This document shows positions 1-12,791 of a stretch of DNA of 64,000 nt, piece by piece. Each line of letters starts with the position of its first letter. Within the stretch, counting starts at the first letter, position 1. A program made the translations under genes and the position numbers. Below the pieces are notes generated by a model. It was not told where the DNA came from and did not search any database. It saw only the letters and a program-made list of their open reading frames with translations. Source of the DNA: Gibbula magus (taxonomy: Eukaryota > Mollusca > Gastropoda > Trochida > Trochidae); NCBI GenBank assembly GCA_936450465.1, contig OW388297.1:26368387-26432386 (forward strand), in the 5' to 3' direction.

Positions 1-2480
1 TGACAGAAACTGCCTAAGTTAAACATATGTAGCATTGCAGCCCTAAAGGCCCCTTTACACAGACATAAAGACCGTTGTGCGTCCTCTGTGCGACCAAAAA
101 ACATAACATATCGCCGTTGGACGCTCAAGGGAGGCAGAATGGTTGCTAAGGTCGTGAGGAGGTGGCACAAGGGATGTGTAGACATCGCGATTGATCGCCA
201 AGAACGAGGAGGACGCCAACAAATTTTGAACATGCTCAAAACTTCCGCAGAGGGGTCGCCGACGATTCTGGTCGCTCAAGGGTTGCTCCTATGATGCAGA
301 AAGGTCGTACAATGGACTTTCTAAGGTCGCAAAGGACGCTCAATGATCGCCATGTAAGTAATTCGTTAACGTTGGGCGATGCCTCTGCCTCCCTTGTGCC
401 TTCCTACTGCGTCCTCTGTGCAATCAGAGCCGTTTATATCACGACCGTTCTGCCTTCATGCAGCGACCACGACAACCTTTGTGCGACCATGACGAGTGTT
501 GTGTAAATTCTCCAAAAAATAGATGATCGATTCTCACATGTTTCCTTGTTTCTGTTGGCAAATCTTTGATAAGACTATGACACCAAAAAGGAGCAAGACA
601 ACCGAAAAGTCAAGCAAATAAAGATGTATAAACTCACTTGTAAAGAAACGCCATCACATATTTAACTATAAGAACGGAATGCTGCTGTCGGATAAAGTCG
701 ATTTTAAATGTCTTTGATAATAACAAGTTTTGTAAAGAAGTACCACAATTTCATTCATTCGGCTTTGATACTTTTATCATGATCTTTATTCAAACACATA
801 CGGGAGTTGGAATAGCTTTTTTTTGTCCAGAATGTTTGGTAATTTTCTTTACAAATTACGAAATACCGAAAATAGGACATCGTAAAACAAGCCAAAAATC
901 CCCTTTTTACTTTTTTATCTCCCCGTTAAGAAGATTTTAAAAAGAGACTAGTTTTTACAAGGCATGATTTTCAAAAGTATGAACAGATAATGTTTCATAA
1001 ACATAAAAGTAATTTGAATGATGAAGCCCTGTTTCATTCGTATGTTTACCAGTGGATTTAATAATTTAATGTATTTTTGTATATTTACTTCTTTAGATTT
1101 TGTTATCATATTCTTCTGCAAAAAACAATTTTATTTTTATTTATTGCAGCTGCAAAAGCTGATTGGTTGGTTGTTTTTGACTGTTGGAATGGGACTGAAA
1201 CAATTGAGACTAATGCAGCTTATTATAGACCCAAGTCTATCCAGGTTGCCGAATGCTCCCAGGGATCACTGAAGCATTGTTCAGGTATCGCAGAGGAGGC
1301 AGAAGTGTTGCTGCATGGTCGGCCAACTGTCGCCATAGTCGTGAATGGAGGCACAGCGAAGGCACAGAGGAAGCACAGAGGTGGCACAGAGGAGGCTGAT
1401 GGGTTGTATGGGGATCGCCCTTAATGCTGAAATGTTGTTAGGGTTGCACAGTGAACGCCCAGCGAAGGCAGTGTGAAGGCTCCGTAAACGTGCAGGTCGT
1501 TCAAAGGTCGTCATGGAAATTACCGTTATTTGCATTTTAGGTCGTACAAAGGACGCACGAAGATTGCAGGAGCATTTACACAGAAACGGGATTTCGCGAA
1601 ATCAGCCGACCATTGAGCGTCCTGTCCATTTTTTTGGTCGCTCAATGGTCGTACGAAGGACGCGGCTCTGTGTAAAGGGGCCTTAAAGCTTCCTCTTGTC
1701 GGGTGGGTAACAGATCAATGGAATGGAGGAAATGTAAACAAATCCTCGGTACTGTGTTATCTTATTTAGCACATTGCCAACAGTGGGAGTGTGTGTGTGT
1801 GTGTGAATGGAGGCCCTCTCTTCCTGTCTGTATCTGGGATACCAACCAGTCCCATTAACACTCTACTTCAGACTTATGACAGTAGTAATACATGGAGCTT
1901 TTCCCAATAGTTAAACATAAAACAAACTTATCACAAAAGCGTTGCTGCCTGGCAGTATTCACCTCATGATATCAACAATCAATGTTACTGTACCCAGATT
2001 AAGCACAACGAACTTTGTTTTGCTAAGTTACTCAATATGAACTTTCAATTATGAAATACCTTGTCATGTCATGTGCCAGATTACCCCCTGAATATAAATG
2101 AAAAATAATATTTCCGAGAATTTTCAATTCTGATACTGTAACACCAAGTCGATCAATGCTTGAAATTAGTTTGGTTTTAATGAGTGAAACTGTTAACATG
2201 ACACGGAATCTTCAGATGTATCAGCAAACCTTGTATCCCTGGGCGATATTTAGCACTTCAAAATCCTGACGTATGCGGCTGATAACTGACATTATCAAAT
2301 ACCCACGGGTAATCAATGAGCTCTCGGATATTATTCAGTTTTTGAATGGTCGCCTCTATCCTCTGCTAAAACGTTGCCAAGCAACCAGCTGAAGGTAACA
2401 CATCTAATAGGAAGAAGAAATGAATCTGGCTGAAGGCTACATGTTGAAACTTTGTTGTACAAACAAATCACCTTAAAAGC
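1..2480 (+). repeat. Interspersed repeat A, copy 1 (interrupted)
   Basis: The sequence at 1-42 and from 1687 to about 2480 is similar to two other places in the window. One is about 10590-11900 in the same orientation. The other is about 13566-14060 as the reverse complement. Shared landmarks are the block around GCATTGCAGCC, the TTTCCTCTTG block, the GGAGGAAATGTAAACAAA block and the CTAAATGTTGCAAAACTGTTG-like block near the far end. The copy is split by a separate TIR element at 43-1686. It probably continues left of the window. It has no coding potential I can see, and the repeat class is unknown. Confidence 0.7.
43..1686. mobile_element. 1.64-kb TIR DNA transposon, non-autonomous
   Basis: The left end reads TAAAGGCCCCTTTACACAGA and the right end, reverse complemented, reads TTAAGGCCCCTTTACACAGA. 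Both ends are internally rich in related motifs such as GGTCGTACGAAGGACGC and GGTCGCTCAA, so the subterminal 300-450 bp on each side form a long imperfect inverted array. The insertion interrupts repeat A. The uninterrupted copy near 14000 runs straight from the GCAGCC block into TTTCCTCTTG, which shows an empty site. No transposase is visible, and the short open frames inside are composed of the subterminal repeats. The TAA/TTAA-AGG ends suggest the TTAA-targeting group seen elsewhere in the window. Confidence 0.75.
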
Positions 2481-3723
2481 AGGTAAAACTTGGATGAGGT
2501 AGTCCTCAGTTTTCTCGGGTTCTCCTTTACTTTTCCTCCTGTGTAATGACTTTATAAATTCAACGTATTAGTTCTTGTTGATTGTATTGATATTATTATA
2601 CATTTATGACAGTATTAGCTGTTAATGTTGTTGTAATTGTTTAATTATGTAACGGTACATATTTACTCAAGTTTTTGTTGCTTGTTTTCTTGTGTAAATA
2701 TGTTGTGATTCTATACTACAAATTTACGCAAACTTTGTTTAAATTATGTTATGAAGGTACATGTATCACCAATATTTCAACATGTTAGGTGGTTAGTGTA
2801 TGTCTTCTTTCAACGCACATGAGTGTTCATTAAAAAGAGTAACATAGAATATATAAAACAATGCTATCTTTTGAACTCCAGAATAATAATAAAAAATGTG
2901 AATCTAAACGACCTATATCGGTGAATAAAAGTGATAACACATGTCTTCCTGAAATAGAAAGGCAAACAATGTCAAGCATTTCAGACAACGTGCTGATCTT
3001 AAATTAATAAGGGAAAAATCTTTGCACAAACAAGATTTGATATTAAGTTTAAGTACACTTCTCTGACATGCAAGATACTAACGACAATTTATACAGGAGT
3101 ATAACAATGTTTGCTGGGACCCAATGATACTGCAATAGTAATAGTGATGGGTTGTTACAGTCGTTCATCATTAACCCAATAGTAGTGAGGTCTTATTTTG
3201 GACACATAGTTTGTAATTAATGTCACGAATGATGCAAAGCTCAATCATTCAAGTCAAAACTACTCTTACTGTTCTACATAAGACACTATTCATTTATTCA
3301 TAGAACTACACGTTCAGGGCACAGCTATCCCAAGAACTGTCAGGAATAACTTAGTGTCCCATAAAAAGACTATTCAGAGAAATTGGTTCGCAATTCTTTT
3401 TTTTCGGATTACGAGTATTAATTTAACTTTAAAAAATGTATGAAAAGTTGTTTTTGCACAATAAAGTTTGTGGTGTTCTTCCTCTTCTCTGACATCTCTA
3501 ATCTATTTACTCGAACAGGGACTCTAGATTGGAAACAGGCCTTCAATACAATTTCCGTCTGTATGTTTAGGAAGTAGACTTGAAGATGCTTAGTCATTTT
3601 TTCTGATTACAATTTGTCCTGCACCATGGTTTTCACATCAAAATATCTATTCTCAATAAATACAACTTAGAAAGATCACAAATACTCAGGAATTGAATGA
3701 ATTGTAAAACACACTATGGGATA
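2481..3723. other. Intergenic, nothing recognised
   Basis: AT-rich sequence with stops in all frames. I see no TIR pair, SINE head or coding exon here. Confidence 0.5.
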
Positions 3724-3733
3724 CAGTAAGGAC

Positions 3734-4175
3734 CAGTCTGATTAAAATCGACCTTGTTCCGAGGAATAAAATTTGCAAAATTTTGCATCTGCCGGGATAC
3801 GAACAGGTTCTGTAGATTCCTCGCCACAAGGTCTGAGAACACCCCGTATAGGCGTGTGTTCAGAACCAGTTTAGCGCAGCCAAAACCCAGTCAAATAGCT
3901 GACCAATCACATCATAGTATTTAAACGGTTGCGGTTTTGAAAGCATTCGGAACAGACAAAGGATAGCTGTTTGGAGTTATCTGCCCCTGTTTCTCGCACC
4001 GAAAGCATTTGTTGGGCATCTTTTGATTGGCTAGCTGAATTGCGCCCGAACACGCTAGTGTACGGGGTGCTTTCAGACGGTTTGGCGTGGAAACCCACGA
4101 ACGAGTTCGTATCCCGGTAGATGCACTATTTTGCATTTTTTATTCCACGGAAAACCGTCGATTTTAATCAGACTG
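3734..4175. mobile_element. Foldback MITE, Mutator-like
   Basis: The termini are long inverted repeats. CAGTCTGATTAAAATCGAC on the left is matched at the right by its reverse complement, and similarity continues inward past GGGATACGAAC for at least 70 bp, then more weakly toward the centre. Perfect 10-bp direct repeats CAGTAAGGAC flank it at 3724-3733 and 4176-4185. Long TIRs with 9-11-bp target duplications are typical of Mutator-like elements. Both the assignment and the lack of any transposase are my reading. Two minus-strand open frames over it are by-products. Confidence 0.8.
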
Positions 4176-4275
4176 CAGTAAGGACATATTTTTCAGAAAA
4201 CTGGAAATGAACAACGACTTTCACTGATGATACCAATTTGAATTGTTTTGACATCATAAAAAGGGAATAAGCTGG

Positions 4276-4530
4276 TCGTTTGCGCCTATGCCCATGGGTT
4301 ATATTTCCCTTTCGCCTTTGTCCCTGTTGATTTAATTGCCTTTTGCAATTTGTCCCTAGAGATATATATACATTGTCTTTGAAACCTGCTCCTGGGGATA
4401 TATTTGCCTTTGCCTCTTCCCCATGGGATTTATTTGCCCTTTTCCATACCTTTATTAGTTTATTAGATATTAGCCCTTTGCACCTTGTTAACCAATTGCC
4501 CACATTCATTGCTGTTTGCGCCTAGAGGTA
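4276..4530. repeat. Imperfect short-period tandem repeat
   Basis: Degenerate units of roughly 30-35 bp recur, each containing a variant of CCC-ATGGGATTTATTTGCC or CCCTGGGGATATATTTGCC. Units have diverged, so the count is uncertain (about 6-7). The long minus-strand open frame over this stretch follows from the repeat. Confidence 0.4.
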
Positions 4531-5979
4531 TTTTTACGCATTTAACGACAGGCAGTCTTGATAAAGTCAGCCACTGAGTGGGACTTCCAACTATCATGTT
4601 ACCGCAAACAGAGCTTTGAAATCCGGGGCTCATTACATAAAGGAAGACACTTGATTCAGGATGTTTTTTTACGAGAAGAGACAAACTAAGCATGAACGAA
4701 AATATATATAACCAATATAACCAAGAGGAGGGCATGTAATTATGAAATATTCAATTACGACTTAATGGCTGAAGCTGCAGTGTATTGGACCAGAATAAAA
4801 GAATCTAAATAAATTGAATTGTCGTAGTAGTTATAGAGACGACAGGATTTAACTTAATGGCGACAATGTTATTAATCCTCATGAATTACTTATTATCAAT
4901 TAACATTTAAATTGAAATGCACAATGCAAACACCAAACTTGAATCATCTCTGACGTCAATACGCGGATTTAAATTTTTCAAATGCTATCAGGTCAGTGAA
5001 AATAATTTCTGAAGAGTTCAAGTTGTTCTATAAAGTGATTGACTTTCTCAATGGACAAGGCTTTATAACTTTTTCGAAAATATAAAGTTGATATGTTCCT
5101 TGGCTTATTAGGAGTAAATACATATCACAAATGTTAAATGAAATAATTAGGCAAAGGTTACCTATCATACATCATATCAGCCCGAGTCACTCCTATCAGT
5201 CCGAGGTCCGAAAATCAGAGAGCAGATGAACCATAAGTTATTAACAGTAACAAGTAACAGGAGATGGCATATATATATTCTTCATTTTGGAATTTATTTT
5301 AATGCACAGCATTTTGCCTATAACTGTATGAAGTATCTTTGTCGGGTCACAGGTGCACTGAACATCAAATAAGTAATGTCTTTTCCTGAACGCAACATGT
5401 CTAGAAATGTTTATCTTCTGTTTCAAGTAGTAGTAAGTTCCATATTTCTTTTCTAATAGTCAAGTGAACACAAACCCAACGGAAATAAAGTATTGAACAT
5501 GATCAACACAACTGTTAAGTACACATTATTCAAAACAAAGCGAAAGGGATTGAAACCAAACATAACCTACATCAAAAATGACATCAAGAATACAACTATG
5601 CTAAATTCATGACATTCTGGTCAACTTGCCATCTACTATTTAAAGATTAACGATAAACAATGTTAAATTCCTTTGTTCCACTTAAACTGTAAAACCCTCA
5701 AAATTGTTATCAATCTGAGGCTTGATGATGAGTACATTGCCATACTCACTTATGTTACCAACTTCTGTCTAATTGTTTATATCCTTTTCGTTTTAAACCG
5801 ATTTTTATATGTTATGTGCTTGTACATGTACCACAAAATGTAATTTTTAAAAAGAGAGAAAAAAGTGCTAAGAACACAATCCCAACGGGCTTCAAATTAA
5901 GCTTAATTGTGTATCTATACAATAACATTAGTTTTGACAAAACGTTATCAGATGATATGATTGGGTTGCGTTAAGGACA
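4531..5979. other. Intergenic, nothing recognised
   Basis: AT-rich, stop-dense sequence with no repeat partner that I could identify in the window. Confidence 0.4.
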
Positions 5980-6300
5980 TTCTCCATCATATGGTCGAGT
6001 GATACTTCCATTAAGGTTCAGGAATTTCACGTGGATGTGCAATGAAGTGCGGATACCAGCCTCTGTTTATATCGATTTCGTCTCTCTTCTGTTGACACTT
6101 TCATTCTGATAGGCTACATCTGGAGATGGAGGCGACAATGTATATATTTGGCTTTAAATCAGTCTGTATCCAGTAGACTGCAAACTTGCTTAGCAACCAT
6201 GCTGTGCTGGGTAATTATATTCTTGAATCGGCTCAGGTACAAATACGGATTGCATTGGAGTGGAAATATCTTATGGTTTTCACCATTGTATTCACAAGTT
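5980..6300 (+). repeat. Interspersed repeat B, copy 1
   Basis: This segment matches the reverse complement of about 28745-29050. Shared blocks include ATCGATTTCGTC, the TTTAAATCAGTCTGTATCC block, TTGCTTAGCAACCATGCTG and GGAAATATCTT. The two copies are in opposite orientation about 22 kb apart. The repeat class is unknown. Confidence 0.65.
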
Positions 6301-6760
6301 AAATAACTACACTTGCATGTACAGGCTAAATTGAGTTAAGCTTTATTTAATAAAGAATTAATTAAGAATCGCAAGCTTCAACATTTCGAAAGATAATATA
6401 CATAATCAAGGTCAAGTACTGACATATATTTCGCAACAAAATAAATGTCATCAATTCTTCATGTATTAAGAATCTGCACTTCAACTTTATATTAGCATTG
6501 TATCTGTTATTTATATAATGTTGAGTAACTATATTATGTTGACACGTTTTGGTTACGGCGCAATACATTCCATTCCAGTCAGCTGATGCTGGGTTGACCT
6601 GCTATATTTATTGATGACAGAGGCAATTTGGGAACCTCGAAACAGTTTGACTTTCTAAAAGTAGCACGTGCAGGCGTTTAAACAGTTGTTAGTATTACTT
6701 TCTGTGAAATATCTGGAGACATTATGTTTTCAGAAGTTTTAAACAACTATCTTAAACAAC

Positions 6761-7258
6761 TTAAAGGTGCATCCATTGTGTTTCATAAAATTTTATTTGG
6801 CTTTAATACGTTCCAACACACCATATGTGATGTTTACAATACAAATAAATTCACCTATCTTGCATATTCATCCCCAATCGCCAAACATATCATATTTACT
6901 ATTTTCCAATTAAAATCGAGTAACATCATAATGCATGTGTAGAAACCGAAAGTGAACGTCCTATTTACATGCACAGTAGTTATATGACCTATTGAACATT
7001 ATTAACCCAATTTTGTTATTTTGTCTGGTGTAAATAAGATTAAAAAATTACGTTTGACTCTGTGGCGCGCGCCACACGCGCTGCATTGTCCGGTTTTCGA
7101 TCAGAAATCACTACTTTTACCTTCATATCGTCAATATACTAAGTCCAGTATCATTAAAATGGTTGTTTTCGGTAACAGTTGGTACTTTTCGATAAAATAA
7201 GACCATTTACAACGTTTGTCATATTTGACCCCCAACAACACAATGGATGTACCTTTAA
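6761..7258. mobile_element. TTAA MITE, 498 bp (family 1)
   Basis: It starts TTAAAGGTGCATCCATTGTG and ends with the near-perfect inverse CACAATGGATGTACCTTTAA. TTAA at each end is both the target duplication and the outer limit. The interior shares blocks with 12792-13565 in reverse orientation (CGATATGAAGGTAAAAGT, CGATTGGGGATGAATATGCA), so these are copies of one family. A perfect palindrome TGGCGCGCGCCA lies near 7062. There is no transposase. TTAA duplications occur with piggyBac and Kolobok elements. Confidence 0.85.
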
Positions 7259-10076
7259 ACAAGATTTATGATAGCGAGTGAGGAGCTGCGGCAGAACTGA
7301 GTAGTAGTTTCGTCAACGTTCACAAGACTTTGAAAAGGTTCACACACGTATGAACGATTTTTGTTCACACGAAATAAACCAGTGAATTTAGATCACATGA
7401 CCCTGCTTTCGACAAATCAAAATTCTGGAATATGTGTAAATTACAAAGTTGGAAATTATTCTAGAATGGTGGCAGATGGTAAAATAGTGTTATTTTTATT
7501 CAGAGTAAAATGAGTGACTATCTTATTCATTACAAGAAAGATTAACTTGAATCGCAAACATTTCTGTATGTAAAATGTAATAGTTTGACTTTCAGAATGA
7601 AATGGACAAATGTTTTATCTGTGGTCGACATTGTTAGTCAATTTGTCATATTTTTCTGATTGTCGTTGATCTTTGAAGGCTTGTCTAATGCATTTACTTA
7701 TTCTTTCAAAATGTTCGTAATCAGATTAAAACACAAGTATTTTTCATTGGTTAAGCAGTAGATTGTGTTTGATTCCTACTTGACCTTCTCGTTGCGACAG
7801 AATCACCTTCATTTGTAAGGTATTTAGTGTGATAGTTAACGTTTGTCTTTGCCACATTCACATGCCTCTTTGCAATTATATATACAGAATCGTATAAATT
7901 CAGTCCACAAGATAACGTTTTTCATTTTATGTCCCTAGAAATAATTCCAGGTTAGAGTGCTGGTGCTTGGTCGCTCAAGAAGAATCAGGAAATCTCTGGA
8001 ATGTCAGTAAATGTTAACTTCGTGAGATTACAAACAATTACATGAATATATATAAGTATTCCGGTGTATAATCCATATATCGGTGTTTTTCAAAATATTG
8101 TTTGCTAGAGTTTTTGTTACGTTCAATATTTTATTTTCTGAGCTGATAAAGTAAAAAGGAGAAAATATAACATTAGATTCGTGTGTGAGTGCAAATGGGT
8201 GACGAGATTGATGGGCTCCTTGATTAAACTACTAAATTATCATGTCTTAGAATTACCAGTCAATAATTGTCTGCAGAATGATTTCTATTTATATATAACC
8301 ATTAATCAGGGAATCCAGACGATACATTTCTGGGTTAATCCGTGCCATTCATAAGATACAAAAGTAGTTTAACAAGTCTGAGACATGTCCCTATAACACA
8401 TAGGAATGGCATTAGACAGGAAAATAAGTTTTAATTCATACAGTCATTTGGATAATTCATTATTTGGAAATAGTCAAGACGTATGGTTTACCATAATTAA
8501 ACCATCCAAATATAACATTTTTAGACTGCCATATGACGTTAGTCACATGAAACATGACCGGAGCATGTCAGTTATAAAAAGGAAAACAAACTCTTATAAA
8601 TCAAAGCAAATTCAAAATCATAAAGGGATTTGGTTAAGTAATTGAAGGTTTTGCACATGATTGATGTTAGCTGATGTTAGTTTTTTTCATTCAGAGTGAG
8701 AAATAAGAAGTTTACATGATCTTAAATCAATAACTCGGATTCAGTTATAGAAAATGGAATGTGATATTCATTAGTGTTACACGCAATAATGAAGGAGAGA
8801 TAATTTCATACATAGTTTAACTCGATTTTATCATCGGACATTGAAGTCTTGCTGCGCTTTCATATCAAGCAAGTTTAAAAGACTTTATCATTTATTTATC
8901 CTCTCATCAAGTTCATTCAGGGAATAAATATTTCGCTGCAACTTCAATTATTTTAATGACATTTTTCTTTGGAGATGATTTATGTCTAAAATGAAAATAA
9001 AATAGAAGATCTGAATACTTTGAACTATTGAAGGATGAAAAGATGATTGAATTGCAACATTAAAGTTTAATTTTGGTATGGGTAGAATAATTAGTGTCAA
9101 CATGAGTTTTAAATTTCAAATCTATGTAAAACAAGCTCGCAAGTGATGACGAAAAACAACCAACTTCGATGTACACAGAGCCATATGATGTTACTTATGT
9201 AATCAATATTTCGAAATAAACATTTCGCTGATGACCATAAAATTAAGATATATGGTTACTTGTATTATATCACATCTTCTTAGGATATTTTTCTGTTGCA
9301 ACAATTTTTGTTGACCTTCAACAAACCATTATACACCCATGCATCATTATGTAAGTTTGTGCAACTCATGTAACTTCAACTCATGTAAACCCATCCAGTC
9401 TGAAGGAAATAGGCTTCAGTAACTTCAGTAACTGTGTTGTTTCTCACAGATACAAAGGTATTTCAAAAGATATGTTATCCTTGTATCGTTACATTTAAAA
9501 TTGTTATTTGAATCTTTAGAACCATCGAAGTAAAGACAAATGCATGTGTTAAGAGAGTTGGCAGTCAATGGCGTCATTATGTCATCATTTAAGTGACAAA
9601 CACGTCTCTCTGTAGTCCTGTATTTCATCTCAAGTTCTCTCTTGAAGTGTCTGGAACATACTTCATAAGAACCACTTCACACCGTGATTAGTTTTATGTT
9701 GCTATATTGGAACTGGTTATTTTGAGCTTCCTTATTCCTTGATTGGATTAGTACAGGCTTTATGAAACGACTAAGGTGGTTTTTATAGGTTTTACATAAC
9801 TCCTTTAGGTTCATCCAACAAATTATTTGGTATTCAAAGCGGCCTCCATGAAAGCTAGAGCTGTAAAAGAACTAACGCTAATGTCAAAGAGTTTTCATTT
9901 GACAGGTTTATTATATGAGAAATGATTACTGTGCGAGAAGTGAACTGAAATACTGACTATAAAGAATAAAAATATCATTTTGTATTTGTCACATCGACAT
10001 CACCCAATCTTGTCACGTTTTGTTCATTCTTGTTTTCTACTGTGATAGATATTTGTTATTTAATTGAGTATTGCAA
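7259..10076. other. Intergenic, mostly nothing recognised
   Basis: AT-rich sequence without coding signal. A block at about 9090-9180, beginning near GTGTCAACATGAGTTTT, is similar in the same orientation to about 26310-26420, so at least one old dispersed repeat is present. Confidence 0.45.
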
Positions 10077-10605
10077 AACAGTTTATTGTAATATAAAACC
10101 ATCGTGTATTTTCACATTAAAGACGGTGTTATCCAGGAAATCTTTCTGTTTTCACCAATTCACATTAAAATATTTTCACAGCTTCAAATTGTCTGTAACG
10201 TTTTAGTTCTGTTTATTTAGCACGGACGTTGTTTTCCCATCAAATCTTCCGTGATTGCATCGTTTAACACAAATGTAATTTGATGGCTGTCAATAGATTG
10301 GTATTTATCCAGGATGTATCAATCGATTTGTATTTATAATTTGTGTTTAGAGAAAATACAACTGGAAAGCATTATACATAATGTCATGTAAAATGTTTTC
10401 ACAGTTTTAAACTAGCTGGTATCTTGAACATTTTAGTTACTGATTATTTTGGAAGAACATTGTTTCCTCAAGAAATCGTCTATGTGACTGCAATTTTTTA
10501 TTTGTTAAGTTGTCAATTGATTGTTATTTATCCAGGATATTATAATTAATTTGTATTTACAATTTGTGTTTCCAGAAAATAGAAATGGAAACATCATGCA
10601 TTAAA
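10077..10605 (+). repeat. Tandem duplication, unit about 225 bp
   Basis: Blocks at about 10163-10385 and 10390-10605 repeat in order: ATTTTCACAG, ATTTTAGTT, the ATTTATCCAGGAT block, then AATTTGTGTTT and AGAAAAT. Divergence is considerable, so this is an old duplication. Function unknown. Confidence 0.55.
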
Positions 10606-11900
10606 CAGCATGCCAATCTGTAACATGCCAGCATAACGTTTCCTCTTGTTTTGTAGGTCATCAGTCAATGGAATGTAGGAGATGTAAACAAACGGTCATC
10701 CTATTTAGCACAACGATACTAGCTCGAGTGTGTATGTGAATAGAGGCAGTCAGTAACTGGGATACCAATAATGGCCATCAAAATGCTATCGCAGTGGTAA
10801 TAAAGGAGCCTTTCCAACAGTTTTCCATGAAACACAAACGTTATCAGTACAAACATGATGTTATCAATGATTGTCACAGATCCACTACAACCTGTTGCTG
10901 TGTTACACAATGTGAGCTTTCCGTTCTACCCAATTTCTCTTAAAGTTGCATTCAGTGTGTAGATGGAGTCACATATGTATTGGTGTTACTATTGGTGTTA
11001 TTGCTTCAAGAAGTACTGAGTGGTGCCTAAAATTACCGTTTTTCAGCCTGGTCCATTCGGCATAGTGTCAATCTAAAGGTGAAAGTAGTGATTTCTGATT
11101 GAAAACCGGACACTGTACCTTGGGTTGCTCACTTTAAGTGGTCAATTATGTAATTTTGGAAAGGTCTACAACAGACAAAATGATAAATGTGTGTTGATTC
11201 TTTAATAAAGCTCCTACAAATGTTGTGCATGGACATGGGACGTGTAGTTTTGATTACCTTATATTTTCTGTATACGGCTGTTGAATTGGAATTGGAACAA
11301 ATAATCGTCCTATATGTGGTGATTGGTGATAAATCTGTAAGAAATTGCAATGATATTAACCAAAAAGAATATTTTTTAAAAACACTGAATATCCCTTTAA
11401 ATCTGCATGCAATGATTATTTCAGTATTTCATCAATCACCAACTGGTTCCATGCTTGACAATTAGTCATGGTAATAGTATTAATTTTATACATTTACATC
11501 TGCTTTGGGAACATTAGCTGTATCACTCAGACTTGTTGTCCCCCTTGTGATATTAAACAATTACAATTGACATCATCAAATGACCAATGGTACGGTAGTC
11601 GATAAACTCCTGGATATAATCTAGTTCCTACGTGGTCGCTTCTATACTTTACCACGGTTTACATGGTTGTTCAAACAAGCTTAGTAAAAAGGACTCCAGT
11701 TAAAGGCTAAATGTTGCAAAACTGTTGTACAAACAAACTCAAAAAAAACCTCAGCTGAAGGCTAAACTTTGCAACACTGATGTACAAAAGCTTCTAAAGA
11801 AATGAATCCGGTTAAAGGCTAAATGTGGCAGCACTGCTTTACAACAAAAAGAAATAAGCCCAGCTAAAAGCAATTCTTTGAAACACCGCATTAGAAACAA
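10590..11900 (+). repeat. Interspersed repeat A, copy 2
   Basis: Collinear with copy 1: the TTTCCTCTTG, GGAGATGTAAACAAA, TGGTCGCTTCTATAC and AAATGTTGCAAAACTGTTG blocks are in the same order. The middle (about 11000-11399) is occupied by TTAA MITE family 1 sequence. At 11700-11890 a unit of about 57 bp containing GGCTAAATGTTGCA is repeated about four times with divergence. Confidence 0.65.
11000..11399 (+). mobile_element. TTAA MITE family 1 fragment
   Basis: Contains the family-1 interior block GTAGTGATTTCTGATTGAAA followed by AACCGGACA, plus a GTGATTGGTGAT block, in the same orientation as 13170-13565. The right end reads CCCTTTAA. The left end is eroded, so limits are approximate. Confidence 0.5.
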
Positions 11901-12791
11901 GCATATTAACTATCAAGGGGCGTTGTCCTTCTTGAAGACTGAATTATTGTAAAAGTTTATGTAATAAACAGATTCCATAATGTGTTTGTTCACTGGCTTA
12001 TAAACTGTTTGAAAATGCAAATTAAACCAGTATAAATGCCGGAGCTGGTCGATAAAGTAGTCCCGTAGGTTATTTTGTATAAACATTAAAGTATGAAGAT
12101 CATACTTTTCAGCTGTCAATCTTGTGTTTATGAGAATGAATACCGGTCACATGACCTTGTTTAATCTAACCAGCAGAGAGCATATCGTTTACATTTCAAA
12201 GTCTGAATGTATATATGTCTACAATGTTAGACCATGAAGTTGTCATAAATATGTATACATAAAGAGGTTCTGGTTCATTTTTTATGTAAAACATATTAAA
12301 ACAAGTTATGCAGCATGTCTTCTGTAGTTAAGTTATCATACATAATATGTGTACCGATATGTATTAAAAATAGTAAGAATGTGATATGTCATTTACTTTT
12401 ACAACACGCATAGATGATATAAATGTTGTTCTTTACTACTTGCTTATTTGAAGGTTATTCTGCTCAGGTCGTCAACGTTAAAACGTGATTGTATCTTTGT
12501 GTCTTTAATTTGAAATATTACAAACAACATTAACTGTGCTATTAAAATAGTGTAAATATCGGAAATATAATTGGATAAATGGCTTCTTGTACAAGACAAT
12601 TTGCGAAGGGGTTTCTTCTGTTACAAAAAAACCAACAGATTGGATATATTTAATCACAAAATTGATAAACTGGAACCTGGGCTGCAGATAGTTATGGTCA
12701 TTTAGTCTATCATATTATTATCTGCTTATTCTGTCCGAAATCAAAAGTTTGTATGCACAACAGAGCTTCAACCTAAAGAGTATATGTCATG
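11901..12791. other. Intergenic, nothing recognised
   Basis: AT-rich sequence with no feature that I can support. Confidence 0.4.

Noticed and set aside
88..1535. Six short frames near the window start
   Set aside because: They are built from the subterminal repeats and interior of a TIR element and resemble no protein.
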